A stretch of DNA of 64,000 bases, taken from NCBI RefSeq assembly GCF_903915725.1, contig NZ_CAIWTY010000088.1, positions 62,001 through 126,000 of the forward strand, written 5' to 3'. This document shows, one piece after another, positions 33,952 to 43,031 of the stretch. The notes below the pieces were generated by a model, which worked only from the letters and a program-made list of their open reading frames with translations, was not told the origin of the DNA and did not search any database. The position numbers were made by a program, and so were the translations under genes. Numbering within the stretch: position 1 is the stretch's first letter; the number at the start of each line of letters is the position of its first letter. Origin of the DNA: an uncultured Rhodopila sp. (GTDB taxonomy: Bacteria > Pseudomonadota > Alphaproteobacteria > Acetobacterales > Acetobacteraceae).

Positions 33952-34986
33952 TCAGGCGGTCCCGGCGACGGACTCCTCGGACAGCCGGACGATTTCAGGC
34001 GACAGCTTGGCGTCCTTGATCAGCGAGCCGGCATCCGCCTGGAGCCGCTTGCGATCCGCCGCCAGCACCTCCTCCGACGGATCGGTGAACGTAACGCCGT
34101 TGTCTTCCATCAGCTTGCGCGCCCGTAGCTGGGAGGCAAAGGCATTAGCGCGATACGTCGAGATGTTGGAAAACCAGAGCTGGCTCATGAGGGTCTGCAC
34201 GTCGGGCGTCAGCTTCGACCAGAAGGATTGGCTGATCATCGGGATGTATTGCGCGACGTATTGATGATCCTGGTACGAATACCGCACCCCGGCTTCCCAT
34301 AGCTTGGCGGTGGCACAGCTCTCATCCGAAGAGATGAACCCGTCGAAGGTGCCCTGGGACAGCGCCAGCGGCACGTTCGGCCAGGCCGTGGTGTTGGGGA
34401 TGCCGCCGAAAAAGCTGATGCGCCAGCTGATGCCGGCGCCGCCCGGGCTGCGGATTTTTAAGCCCTTGACGTCCTCGATGGTATTCAGCGGCTTCTTCGT
34501 GGTGTACCAATTTTGGAAACCGAGGTCGAGCCAGGGGCCGAGGACCTTGACCCGCAGCTTGGTTTCAAGCTGCCGGGCGACGAGCTCGCCGGGCTTGCCG
34601 TCCGAGGCGCGCTCGGTGACGCCGATAACGTGCCCGTAGAAGGCGGGAAGCTGGCAGAAATCGGCGTCCGGCACGATGCCGGTCTGCGTCCAGTCGCCCG
34701 GCGCCGCCATATCCACCTGCCCTTGCAGCAGCGCCTTCGCCACATTGAGATCGGCATACAACTGTCCGGAGTGGAACACCTCGCTGGTGACCTGGCCGCC
34801 GGTGGCGTCCTCGACCTTGCGCAGGTAATCGACGATCGACACGTTGCGCACATGCGATGGCGCGGTGTCGAGAGAGCAACGCAGTTTCAGCGGCTGCTCG
34901 CCGCGAGCGTGACGCAGAATGCCGAACGATCCGGTCAACGCAACAGCCGAGCGTACGAACGCCCGGCGAGACAAGCCTTGCCGCAT
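33952..34986 (-). CDS. TRAP transporter substrate-binding protein (DctP type)
   Basis: About 344 residues with an N-terminal export signal that carries a twin-arginine-like S-R-R-A-F-V-R, so Tat export is likely. The DctP fold is seen in G-Q-L-Y-A-D-L-N-V-A-K-A-L-L-Q-G and, centrally, the K-G-L-K-I-R-S-P-G segment with the conserved Arg that binds a carboxylate. The ligand is probably an organic acid, not identified. The ATG at 34986 follows GGGAAAGG; the frame upstream is not family-like. First gene of the TRAP operon. Confidence 0.9.
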   Translation of the reverse strand: MRQGLSRRAFVRSAVALTGSFGILRHARGEQPLKLRCSLDTAPSHVRNVSIVDYLRKVEDATGGQVTSEVFHSGQLYADLNVAKALLQGQVDMAAPGDWTQTGIVPDADFCQLPAFYGHVIGVTERASDGKPGELVARQLETKLRVKVLGPWLDLGFQNWYTTKKPLNTIEDVKGLKIRSPGGAGISWRISFFGGIPNTTAWPNVPLALSQGTFDGFISSDESCATAKLWEAGVRYSYQDHQYVAQYIPMISQSFWSKLTPDVQTLMSQLWFSNISTYRANAFASQLRARKLMEDNGVTFTDPSEEVLAADRKRLQADAGSLIKDAKLSPEIVRLSEESVAGTA

Positions 34987-35448
34987 GGGTGTGCCTTTCC
35001 CGCCGCTTCGTTGATCGAAGCCTTCGGACTGTTGGCTTGTCGGTCCGTATGCGTCAAGAGGATTGGGATTCCGGGAGCCTGGACATGCGAAGGGCGCCCG
35101 CAGGCGCCCTTGGAAGTTTCGACCAGCATCCGCTCGGCTTACGCCTTGGCCACCGTTTTCGGGGCACGAAACTGATGTTCCGCCGGGAGGTGCTGTTACA
35201 GCCGGTGTCACCTCGTTGGAACGACCATAACACGTTTGCAGCGATGCGCAAGGGGGGCGCCGAGGTGCTGACGAATCGGAGCCGCCCGGGCGATCGAATT
35301 GGCCCCGAACCGCGTGTACCAACGTATTTCGTCCGGCCAACCGCTCTCGAATCGCCAGGGTGCGGCAGCAGCGGGCGCCGCGCCCCTATCGCCGCGGCGA
35401 GATGGCGCTAAGCTACCTACCGGCATCATGAAAAACAGGAGGAACGTC
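34987..35448. other. Intergenic leader region between divergent TRAP and GFA genes
   Basis: About 460 bases. It has a GC-rich perfect hairpin at 35090-35111 and no believable gene. Promoters for both divergent genes should be here, but no clear -35/-10 pair stands out. Confidence 0.4.
35090..35111. promoter_or_regulatory. Hairpin in the TRAP operon leader
   Basis: A perfect 9-bp stem, AAGGGCGCC (35090-35098) with GGCGCCCTT (35103-35111), 4-base loop, about 100 bases upstream of the dctP start. It could be an attenuator or a leftover terminator; the sequence does not say which. Confidence 0.35.
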
Positions 35449-35877
35449 ATGGGCAGTCCCTATGCAGGAGCATGCTTTTGCGGCGCGGTCGAAATTCGGG
35501 TGACCGGCAAGCCGAACGCCATGGGCTATTGCCATTGCCGGTCATGCCGATCGTGGTCGGGCGGCCCGGTCAACGCGTTCAGCCTGTGGCCGCCGGAAGC
35601 GGTGGAGGTGGTGAAAGGCGCGGAGCACATTGCCACCTGCGACAAGACGGAGATGAGCCACCGGCAATTCTGCCGCCTTTGCGGCGGCCACCTGATGACG
35701 CGGCATCCGCCGCTGAACATGATCGACGTGTTCTCGGCCACGATACCGAGCCTGGTCTTCGTGCCGGAGGTGCACGTCAATTACGCCGAAACCGTGCTGC
35801 CGATGCGCGACGGGTTGCCAAAGCTGAAGGACTTCCCCGCCGAATTCGGCGGCTCCGGGGAGGTTGTTCCGGAATAG
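35449..35877 (+). CDS. GFA/Mss4-like zinc-binding protein
   Basis: A 142-residue protein of the GFA (glutathione-dependent formaldehyde-activating enzyme-like) family. Zinc-binding Cys are seen as G-A-C-F-C-G, C-H-C-R-S-C and F-C-R-L-C-G. Members often bind zinc and glutathione adducts, but many do not have the original activity. A perfect AGGAGG site 6 bases before the ATG at 35449 supports this start over the ATG at 35428. Confidence 0.88.
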   Translation: MGSPYAGACFCGAVEIRVTGKPNAMGYCHCRSCRSWSGGPVNAFSLWPPEAVEVVKGAEHIATCDKTEMSHRQFCRLCGGHLMTRHPPLNMIDVFSATIPSLVFVPEVHVNYAETVLPMRDGLPKLKDFPAEFGGSGEVVPE

Positions 35878-35920
35878 CCCCGGCGGCAGTCCGCGCCGTG
35901 GCGCGTATGACGGGACAGCC

Positions 35921-36319
35921 TTATAGCCCGGCAGGGGGCGCGAAGCACTGCACCAGGCCCTTATACAGCCACAGGATCGGACTGCCGGTCGGATTGGCAC
36001 CGGGCACGATCTTCTCGTCCGGCACCACGACCCAGTGATCCGGCTGGTCCGGGAAGTGGCTCGGGGTGACGTGCGCCCGCCAGTGGGTGCGCCGGACATC
36101 GTCATCATCGATCATCGTCACGATGTCGGCCTCCACCGGGCGGCCATCGCCGATATCGCAGCAGGCGTTGTTGTGCCGATCGCTGCGGGAGGAAATCCAG
36201 TTCTGGTAGGGCGCCATGATCTGGCCGTCCTCGCTGCCGGGCACGGGCGGCGAACCGGCCGCCCCATGCGCCAGGAAGGCCGCCGCCGCCGCCAGAACCA
36301 GACGCAAGCGGTGCCTCAT
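35921..36319 (-). CDS. Small secreted protein, unknown
   Basis: A 132-residue protein with a signal peptide (L-R-L-V-L-A-A-A-A-A-F-L-A-H-G-A-A-G). The mature part has N-A-C-C-D, W-R-A-H-V-T-P-S-H-F and V-V-V-P-D-E-K-I-V-P-G-A-N-P-T-G and ends with a further Cys, so disulfide bonds are possible. This type of protein recurs in alphaproteobacteria without an assigned function. Longer in-frame starts exist upstream but lack a signal peptide. Confidence 0.65.
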   Translation of the reverse strand: MRHRLRLVLAAAAAFLAHGAAGSPPVPGSEDGQIMAPYQNWISSRSDRHNNACCDIGDGRPVEADIVTMIDDDDVRRTHWRAHVTPSHFPDQPDHWVVVPDEKIVPGANPTGSPILWLYKGLVQCFAPPAGL

Positions 36320-37173
36320 GCCGGTCGGGATTTCATGCAATCGGCCTCCGTCCTTCGATGCCGCAATACGCTGTTTTGTGTCGCCGGCGCGCAGCGATGG
36401 ATATGCTGGCGGGGGACCGACGCCGCCCGGTCCCGGCCAGTACGATAGCGCCGACGATCGGCATTGGTACCCCGTATCCGCCGGTCGCATCGTGCAACAA
36501 CCCCGTGATCTGTGGCGGCGCATACCCATTGAGGGGGCACCACCGCATCGCCAATACCGGTGTTCAACGGGCCGTGGCCGATGCTGAGGAACAGGATCGG
36601 TCTGGCTGGGTGCGTTACTGCCCCGGCGCAGTGTTTTGTCTTTTCGTCCGCGATTCGACGCAGCGTGGGGAAAAACCGGTTCGCGTTACTATTGAGCCCG
36701 CGCCATGTCGCCGTCACCACCACCGTCCGATAGCAATGTCCGGCCTGCGCCCATATCCCTTGACATAGCAGCCTCGCGACCAAAGGCGGCGACATCATCA
36801 TAATGCGCGTAGCGGTGCCGATTGAGCCAGAGGCGGGGATACCGATCTGCGCCGGCATTACGGCAAACGCTCCCGCCGGAGCGGTATTCAAACGCCCCAT
36901 GGATCACCTGCTCGCCATAACGAAACACAAACGAGCCGCCATGGAGCCTATGGCGCCATGACAATGGCGCCCTGAGTCCCCTCAACACGACCAGATGGCG
37001 CGCCCCGCGAATCGCGCCGGCTGCCGTTTGAAATAATACAGTGAACGATTGATCCTATTTAGCATCAAGTCACCTCTGCGCGCTCTGCGCCCCGCTCTGC
37101 AAAGTCTGCGTCGAAACGCGGAATATGTGCGCACACCCGCGGTGCCTGCAGGGCACCCGCCCCAGCCAGCCAG
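36320..37173. other. Long stretch without a recognised gene
   Basis: About 850 bases. Frames are short and have no familiar motifs. A small hairpin (GGTGCC at 37141-37146 with GGCACC at 37152-37157) lies just downstream of zapA and could be its terminator. In several proteobacteria the 6S RNA gene follows zapA; I cannot confirm one by eye here. Confidence 0.4.
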
Positions 37174-37515
37174 TCACCCCGCGCGCGGCGTCCCCGGCTC
37201 GTCCAATCCTTCCGCGATCTCCTCCGCCCGTTTCGCAATCTTCTCGATCTTGCGAACCAGCCCGGGAACTGCCTTCACGTCACCGTTACCACCCTCCTGG
37301 GCCTGCAGCTTCGTGCGCAGCTCGAAAATGTCGTCGGCCATCAGCAGCGCCGCCATCACCAGCATCCGCGACTCGCCGCTCGGTCCCGCGGAGGCACGGA
37401 CAACATCGATGCGGCGCCCGACTTCGGCGCCCATCGCCTCCAGGTGCTTTTCCTCGCCGTCCTTGCAGCCGATGGTGTAGGCGTATCCGTTGATCCGTAG
37501 CGTCACCTGCGCCAT
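37174..37515 (-). CDS. zapA: ZapA, cell division protein
   Basis: A 113-residue FtsZ-ring stabilising protein. It starts M-A-Q-V-T-L-R-I-N-G-Y-A-Y-T-I-G-C and continues with E-E-K-H-L-E-A-M and a dimerising helix (M-A-A-L-L-M-A-D-D-I-F-E-L), then a coiled-coil tail. Matches the ZapA family in length and order. Confidence 0.9.
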   Translation of the reverse strand: MAQVTLRINGYAYTIGCKDGEEKHLEAMGAEVGRRIDVVRASAGPSGESRMLVMAALLMADDIFELRTKLQAQEGGNGDVKAVPGLVRKIEKIAKRAEEIAEGLDEPGTPRAG

Positions 37516-37958
37516 TGCGCCGCCCTTTCCTGGCTGTTTCCGGCCTGCCTGCCGCCGGAGCGGATGTCTCCCGCCGGGCCCGGGCGGCAAAGGGTCGCCG
37601 ATAGGGGCTTTTCCATCATTGCCTCAAGCCGCCTGGTCAACCCGGGCGATGGTTGGATTGATCATGCGGAAAACCTCGGTCATGCGAGTCGCTGGAAAGC
37701 CGGTTATATCACCCTGTTTGTGAATGATGGCTGCGTCCTTTGCAAGATATGCACGGAACGTCTTGCCGCCGCTCGAAGCCGGCGAATCGCCTGCCGGATT
37801 GCCGGCAGCGTGGGCCGCACGCCGACGCGCATCAAGGAAGTCCTCACTGATGACCGTTGCGCGAAGCGGGCGGACGCGGCGACAATTGTGCACCGGTCAT
37901 GTTGCAATGCCGAAGCCGCCATACACATCGCCACACCAGGCTACAGGAGCAGCCATTC
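37516..37958. other. Intergenic region between divergent zapA and zwf
   Basis: About 440 bases with no believable gene. It should contain both promoters, but no clear consensus pair is visible. Confidence 0.4.
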
Positions 37959-39434
37959 ATGCCAAAGTCCGTCCCCGTCGCCATCTTCGACTGCGTCGTG
38001 TTCGGCGCCACCGGCGACCTGACGCTGCGAAAGCTGCTGCCGGCACTGTATTACCGCTTTCGCGACGGGCAGATCCAAAGCCAGTCGCGCATCATCGGCG
38101 CCGCCCGCTCCAGCCTGACCGACGAAGAGTTCCGTGATCGCGCCTGCAAAGCCCTGGAAAAGCACGTCGCCCCGGAAGACCAGGACCCGCATACCATGCG
38201 CAGCTTCCTGGGACAGTTGTTCTACGTCTCGATCGACGCCTCCCGGTCGGACGCCGACTGGAGCCTGTTCGAGCGCGTGCTGGACGATGCCGTCGTCCGG
38301 GTCTTCTACCTGGCGACCTCGCCGGACCTGTACGGTCCGATCTGCCAGGCGCTGGGCACCGCCGGGCTGGTGACGGAGAAGTCCCGGGTGGTCCTGGAGA
38401 AACCCATCGGCCACGATCTGCACTCGGCACTGAAGATCATCGAAAATGTCGGAAAAGTGTTCTCGGAGGCGCAAACCTTCCGCATCGATCATTACCTTGG
38501 CAAGGAGACGGTGCAGAACCTGATGGCGCTGCGCTTCGCCAACACGATCTTTGAACGGCTCTGGACCGCCGACGTGATCGACCACGTGCAGATCACCGTG
38601 TCGGAAACCGTCGGGCTGGAGGGCCGCGGCGGCTACTATGACAGGTCGGGCGCCATGCGCGACATGATCCAGAACCACATGCTGCAGTTGCTCTGCCTGA
38701 TCGCCATGGACCCGCCGGTGTCGCTGGAGGCGGACCGCGTGCGCGACGAAAAGCTGAAAGTGCTGCGGGCGCTGAAGCCGCTCGACCCGCACGACGTCGC
38801 CACCCAGACGGTGCGCGGCCAGTACACGGCGGGTGCGATCGACGGCAAGCCGGTGCCGGGCTACATGGCGGACCTGGGCGCGGACGAACCTTCCCGCACC
38901 GAGAGCTTCGTCGCGCTGAAGGCGGAGGTGCGGACCTGGCGCTGGGCCAACGTGCCGTTCTATCTGCGCACCGGCAAGCGGCTGCCGGCGAAGATGTCGG
39001 AGATCGTCATCCAGTTCCGCGCCCTGCCCTTCTCCATCTTCCCGGAAGAATCGGCGGAGTGGCGGCCGAACAGCCTGATCATCCGGTTGCAGCCGGAGGA
39101 GGGCATGCGGCTGGAGATGATGACCAAGGACCCCGGGCCGGGGAGGCTGCGGCTCTCACCCACCGGCCTGGACATCCGCTTCGAGAAGACCTTCGGGCGG
39201 CGCTTCCCGGATGCCTATGAGCGGCTGCTGATGGACACGGTGCGCGGCGACCCGACCCTGTTCATGCGCCGCGACGAGGTCGAGGCGGCGTGGAACTGGG
39301 TGGAGCCGATTCTGGAGGCCTGGGCGGGGCGGCCGGACCATCCGCGGCCGTATCCGGCGGGAAGCTGGGGTCCGACCGCGGCGATCGCGCTGATCGAACG
39401 GGACGGGCGGACCTGGCACGAGGATGTGGAATAG
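37959..39434 (+). CDS. zwf: Glucose-6-phosphate 1-dehydrogenase
   Basis: A 491-residue enzyme that oxidises glucose-6-phosphate with NAD(P)+ in the oxidative pentose phosphate and Entner-Doudoroff routes. Seen: the N-terminal coenzyme motif F-G-A-T-G-D-L-T, the catalytic R-I-D-H-Y-L-G-K-E, and the conserved E-K-P-I-G-H-D segment. CAGGAG precedes the ATG at 37959. It stands alone and faces the VIT1-like gene, with only 9 bases between the two stops. Confidence 0.96.
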   Translation: MPKSVPVAIFDCVVFGATGDLTLRKLLPALYYRFRDGQIQSQSRIIGAARSSLTDEEFRDRACKALEKHVAPEDQDPHTMRSFLGQLFYVSIDASRSDADWSLFERVLDDAVVRVFYLATSPDLYGPICQALGTAGLVTEKSRVVLEKPIGHDLHSALKIIENVGKVFSEAQTFRIDHYLGKETVQNLMALRFANTIFERLWTADVIDHVQITVSETVGLEGRGGYYDRSGAMRDMIQNHMLQLLCLIAMDPPVSLEADRVRDEKLKVLRALKPLDPHDVATQTVRGQYTAGAIDGKPVPGYMADLGADEPSRTESFVALKAEVRTWRWANVPFYLRTGKRLPAKMSEIVIQFRALPFSIFPEESAEWRPNSLIIRLQPEEGMRLEMMTKDPGPGRLRLSPTGLDIRFEKTFGRRFPDAYERLLMDTVRGDPTLFMRRDEVEAAWNWVEPILEAWAGRPDHPRPYPAGSWGPTAAIALIERDGRTWHEDVE

Positions 39435-39443
39435 GAGCTGCAT

Positions 39444-40166
39444 TCATTTGACGACGGTGCCGAACAGGAAACCGAGGCCCGTCGTCGCCGCCATGGCAAG
39501 CGTCCCCCAGAAGGTAACCCTGATGGTTCCACGCACGATCCCCGCTCCGCCGGCCCTGGCGCCAACAAAACCCAACACCGCCAGGAAGACCAATGATCCG
39601 GCGGCGACAACGGGTACCAGGACGGGAGGCGGCGAAACCAGCACGAGCGCCAGCGGCGCCGCCGCACCGATGGAAAATGTTGCCGCCGAGGCGAGAGCCG
39701 CCTGAATCGGCCGGGCGGTCGTGATCTCCGAAATGCCCAGCTCGTCGCGGGCATGGGCAGCCAGGGCGTCTTTCGCCATCAACTGCTGCGCCACCTGCCG
39801 GGCAAGGTGGCGGTGGACGCCACGGGCCACATAGATCGCCGCAAGCTCGTCCGTCTCCCGCGCCGGGCTCGCCGCCAGCTCACGCCTCTCCCGTCCGAGA
39901 TCGGCCCTCTCAGTATCGGCCTGCGAACTGACGGAAACATATTCGCCGGCCGCCATCGACATCGCTCCGGCAACCAGCCCGGCGACGCCGGCCAGAAGCG
40001 CCTCGTCGCGGGAAGACGCTGCGGACGCCACGCCGAGAATCAGGCTCGCGGTCGATATTATACCGTCATTCGCACCCAGCACCGCGGCGCGCAGCCAGCC
40101 GATGCGCCCGACAAGGTGGATCTCCTTGTCAGGCAGCTTCTTCTCATGAGCTCGTTTCATCGTCAC
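39444..40166 (-). CDS. VIT1/CCC1-type iron/manganese transporter
   Basis: A 240-residue membrane protein of the VIT family. The first membrane segment carries A-A-V-L-G-A-N-D-G-I-I-S-T-A-S-L-I-L-G-V, the family signature with the metal-site Asp; a cytoplasmic helical domain (residues ~90-150) with several Glu/His residues would bind metal; two more pairs of hydrophobic segments follow. Members move Fe2+ or Mn2+ out of the cytoplasm. Its start overlaps the upstream PsiE-like gene by 23 bases. Confidence 0.88.
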   Translation of the reverse strand: MTMKRAHEKKLPDKEIHLVGRIGWLRAAVLGANDGIISTASLILGVASAASSRDEALLAGVAGLVAGAMSMAAGEYVSVSSQADTERADLGRERRELAASPARETDELAAIYVARGVHRHLARQVAQQLMAKDALAAHARDELGISEITTARPIQAALASAATFSIGAAAPLALVLVSPPPVLVPVVAAGSLVFLAVLGFVGARAGGAGIVRGTIRVTFWGTLAMAATTGLGFLFGTVVK

Positions 40167-40692
40167 GGACGCTCCGGTGATTCAGCGGCGCAGTCCGTGG
40201 CCGCGCCTGCGGCCGCCCACGCCGCAGCATGAAGATCGAAACCACCGTGACCAGGGTCAGGCCGCCGAGCACGGTGCGTTCGAGCATGGTGGCACGAAAC
40301 ATGATCTCGCGCTCTACGGTCCATGCCACATCATGAGCAGCCTCGGCGGATTGCAGCGTGATCACCAGCATGCGGCGGACCGAGGCGATCAGCGCAACGA
40401 CCAGGAACGGTTCGCAGGTCAGCGTGCGCGACTGCACGGAGGCCCGCACCGTGTGCAAAATCTCGATCAGCATGAACACCAGCAGCAGCCGCTCGATGAC
40501 AGCCAGTATGGTGGTTGAGGTGTTCCAGTCGCGCAGCGCGTTAAACAGATGCGTGCCGGCGCTGCCGAGAGCAACGAGTGCGGTGACCGAGAGTAACACG
40601 CCGAGCACGGCGTACACGGCTTTTTCGACGTAGCTGAAGGCATCCGCCGTGATGTCGCCTGCGATGGCACCGGCGCCGGTTTCGCTGTCCAT
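40144..40692 (-). CDS. PsiE-family membrane protein
   Basis: A 182-residue protein with four hydrophobic segments, matching the PsiE (phosphate-starvation-inducible E) family: K-A-V-Y-A-V-L-G-V-L-L-S-V near the N-terminus and the conserved central E-I-L-H-T-V-R. Function unknown. It overlaps the VIT1-like gene and is likely expressed with it. Confidence 0.82.
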   Translation of the reverse strand: MDSETGAGAIAGDITADAFSYVEKAVYAVLGVLLSVTALVALGSAGTHLFNALRDWNTSTTILAVIERLLLVFMLIEILHTVRASVQSRTLTCEPFLVVALIASVRRMLVITLQSAEAAHDVAWTVEREIMFRATMLERTVLGGLTLVTVVSIFMLRRGRPQARPRTAPLNHRSVRDDETSS

Positions 40693-40832
40693 ATCCTGGT
40701 TCGTTTGGTGTCCCGCGGCGATTGCTGAGGTCAGGCGCCGCGATGTGGCAGGGACTTTCGGCCGGCACAGCTGTCCGGCTACTGTTGATCCATGTCAGCG
40801 ATTTGACAGGCGCCGGCTCCGATACCGCGCGG

Positions 40833-41180
40833 ATGTGTCCCCCCACCCGGCGTGCCCTAATCGGCCTGGGCCTTGTCGCCGCCAGTCTGCGTTTCGCATC
40901 GCCGGCCCGCTCGGATCAGGACGATGACCGGGCGAACCACGGCCACAGCCGGGACCACGACAGTGCCCGGCACGCGGTCGAAAACGGCGAGGCCCTGCCG
41001 CTGGCGGATATCCTCGCCCGGGTGCGGCCGGAGCTTGGCGGCGAAGTCGTGGGAGTCGCCTTCCGGCGGAAGGCGGATCGCTGGATCTATGAGTTCCGTG
41101 TCATCGCCGCCAACGGCCGGCTCGACGAAGTCCATGTGGATGCCGCCACGGCGCAGATCATCGAGCGGGAGCGCCATTGA
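40833..41180 (+). CDS. Secreted PepSY-domain protein
   Basis: A 115-residue protein with an N-terminal signal (A-L-I-G-L-G-L-V-A-A-S-L, cleavage near S-P-A-R-S), a His/Asp-rich linker (H-G-H-S-R-D-H-D) and one PepSY domain (residues ~55-112, ending E-V-H-V-D-A-A-T-A-Q-I-I-E-R). Such small PepSY proteins commonly precede a two-component system; here the response regulator begins at the stop codon (TGATG overlap). Confidence 0.82.
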   Translation: MCPPTRRALIGLGLVAASLRFASPARSDQDDDRANHGHSRDHDSARHAVENGEALPLADILARVRPELGGEVVGVAFRRKADRWIYEFRVIAANGRLDEVHVDAATAQIIERERH

Positions 41181-41587
41181 TGCGCATCCTGGTGGTGGAG
41201 GACGACCCGCGCATCGCCCGCAAGGTACAGGCGTCGCTGGAAGCCGCCGGATACGCCGTCGATCCCGTCGGCGACGGTGAGGAAGCCTGGTTTCGCGGCG
41301 ACACCGAGGACTACGACATGGCCGTGCTCGACCTCGGCTTGCCAAAGCTCGACGGGTTGGCCGTGCTGAAGAAGTGGCGGGCGGCGGGGCGCGACTTGCC
41401 GGTGCTGGTGCTCACCGCGCGCGGCGCCTGGACCGAGCGTGTGGAGGGGCCGCGCCCTGGTCCGGCTGGGTCAACCTGGTATCGGCCGGCGCCCTGCTCG
41501 GCCTGCTCGGCACCGGAAGTTTCACATGGACCCGCCGCCGGCTCGCGGCGCGGCGCGGCGACGCCGATGCGGGCGCCGACGTCCTGA
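41180..41587 (+). pseudogene. OmpR-type response regulator, truncated by a deletion
   Basis: The first 90 codons encode a normal receiver domain: acidic pocket Asp8/Asp9, phosphorylation site Asp51 in V-L-D-L-G-L-P, conserved Thr79 in V-L-T-A-R-G and the usual W-T-E-R-V-E-G. After Gly90 (codon 41447-41449) the sequence switches to unrelated DNA, the conserved Lys and the whole DNA-binding domain are missing, and the frame runs on out of phase to a stop at 41587. The product would be a receiver fragment with a foreign tail. Confidence 0.85.
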
Positions 41588-42849
41588 TCGCGCATGCCAG
41601 CCAGACGGGCACCGCCGCGCGCTATGCCGAAGCGACGGCTGACGCGCTCCGGCGCGGCGGCGGGCGGATCGCCACGGCGTCGCTGGCTGCCTTGCGGCCA
41701 GCCGATTTGCGACGCTACCGCGCCGTGCTGCTGATCGTTTCCACAACCGGCGAGGGACAGGTGCCGGAGCCGGGCCGAGGGTTCGTACAAGACCTGCCGC
41801 GCGCCGGTATGAAAGCTGTGGAGTTTGCCCTGCTCGCCCTCGGCGACAGTCGATACAATCGGTTCTGCGGTGGCGGCGAGGCGGTCCGGGCGGCCTTGCT
41901 CGGCGCCGGAGCGAAGGAAGTGTTGCCGATGGCGCGGGGCGATCGGGATCCCGCCGCAGCCTGGCAGGGCTGGCTGCGGGACGTGACGGCGCATCTGGGC
42001 ATCCGCGCCACGGTTGCCGCCGGGCCCGAAGCGGATCTGCCGGTGACGCTGACATTTGTGGACCGGGCGCGCCTGGACGATCCGGCGCATGGCGGGACGA
42101 ATCCGGTTTGGTCCGTGACGCTGGAAAGCGAGACCGCCCTCGACTACCGGGCCGGCGACCTGTTGCTGATCGCACCCGGCGATGGGTCGCCGGAGCGGTG
42201 CTATTCCATTGGCAGCGCAGCATCGGCCGATGGCAGGCAGCTCAGCCTGACAGTCTCGCTGAACACCTGGATTGGCGATGACGGGCAGGAGCACCACGGC
42301 GCCACATCCGGCCTGCTGTGCCGGACATGGCGCAAGAATGAGCGGGCCGCGGCCTGGCTTCGGCGCCATCCGTCGTTCAACCTGCCGGCGGACCCGAACC
42401 GGCCGATCATCATGGTCGCGGCCGGCTGCGGCATCGCACCGTTCATCGGCTTCCTGGCCGAGCGGGAGGCCCGGGGCAGCCGCGGCGTTTCCTGGCTGAT
42501 CTTCGGCAACCGCCACCGCCGCGCCGATTTTCTGCATGGTCCGCGTCTGCGGGCATGGCTTCAGGCCGGCGTTCTGGCGCGGCTGGACACCGCGTTCTCG
42601 CGTGATCCCGATGACGGCGGGCATGTGCAGGATCGCCTCGTGGAACAGGCTGCCGAGGTGTGGGAGTGGCTCACAACGCGGGATGCCATCCTTTATGCGT
42701 GCGGCAGGCTTTCAACACTGGGCCGAGGCCTGGACGATGCGCTCATTGAGATCGCCCGCTCAGAGGGCGGCCTCGGGCCGGACGCCACGGACGCCCTGCT
42801 GGTGCAATGGCGCGCGGATGGACGCATCCGGCGCGACCTGTTCGACTGA
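41450..42849 (+). pseudogene. PepSY-TM/flavodoxin-FAD reductase gene, 5' part deleted
   Basis: From about 41450 a different frame encodes the C-terminal end of a transmembrane region (W-V-N-L-V-S-A-G-A-L-L-G-L-L-G-T-G), then a flavodoxin domain (H-A-S-Q-T-G-T-A, S-T-T-G-E-G, L-G-D-S-R-Y-N-R-F-C), an FAD-binding domain (R-C-Y-S-I-G-S-A) and an NAD(P)-binding domain (A-G-C-G-I-A-P-F-I-G-F and Y-A-C-G-R-L-S). This is the sulfite-reductase-alpha-like reductase often fused to PepSY-TM helices. The N-terminal part is gone, so no native start remains; the open frame can be extended to a GTG at 41374 only by reading response-regulator DNA in the wrong frame. Confidence 0.8.
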
Positions 42850-43031
42850 AGCGGGCGCCGGCCCACGGCGTCCGCCGGGCGTGACCGGCCTTGCACTTCG
42901 GCGGAAAAACCATGCCCGGGGCGATCCGCCTGTTCAAGGCCGTTGCGTTCACGGTCTGTTAACGCTAGGACGATGATGAGCGGCGTGCCGTGCGCCGCCT
43001 GATCGTATTCGACATCGCCGTTTTCGGGATC

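Noticed and set aside
34987-35300. A riboswitch ahead of the TRAP operon
   Set aside because: Only one simple hairpin is clear; no known riboswitch core motif is recognisable.
36320-37173. A 6S RNA gene downstream of zapA
   Set aside because: The location would fit, but I could not see the long stem with a central bulge expected of 6S RNA. A covariance-model search would decide.
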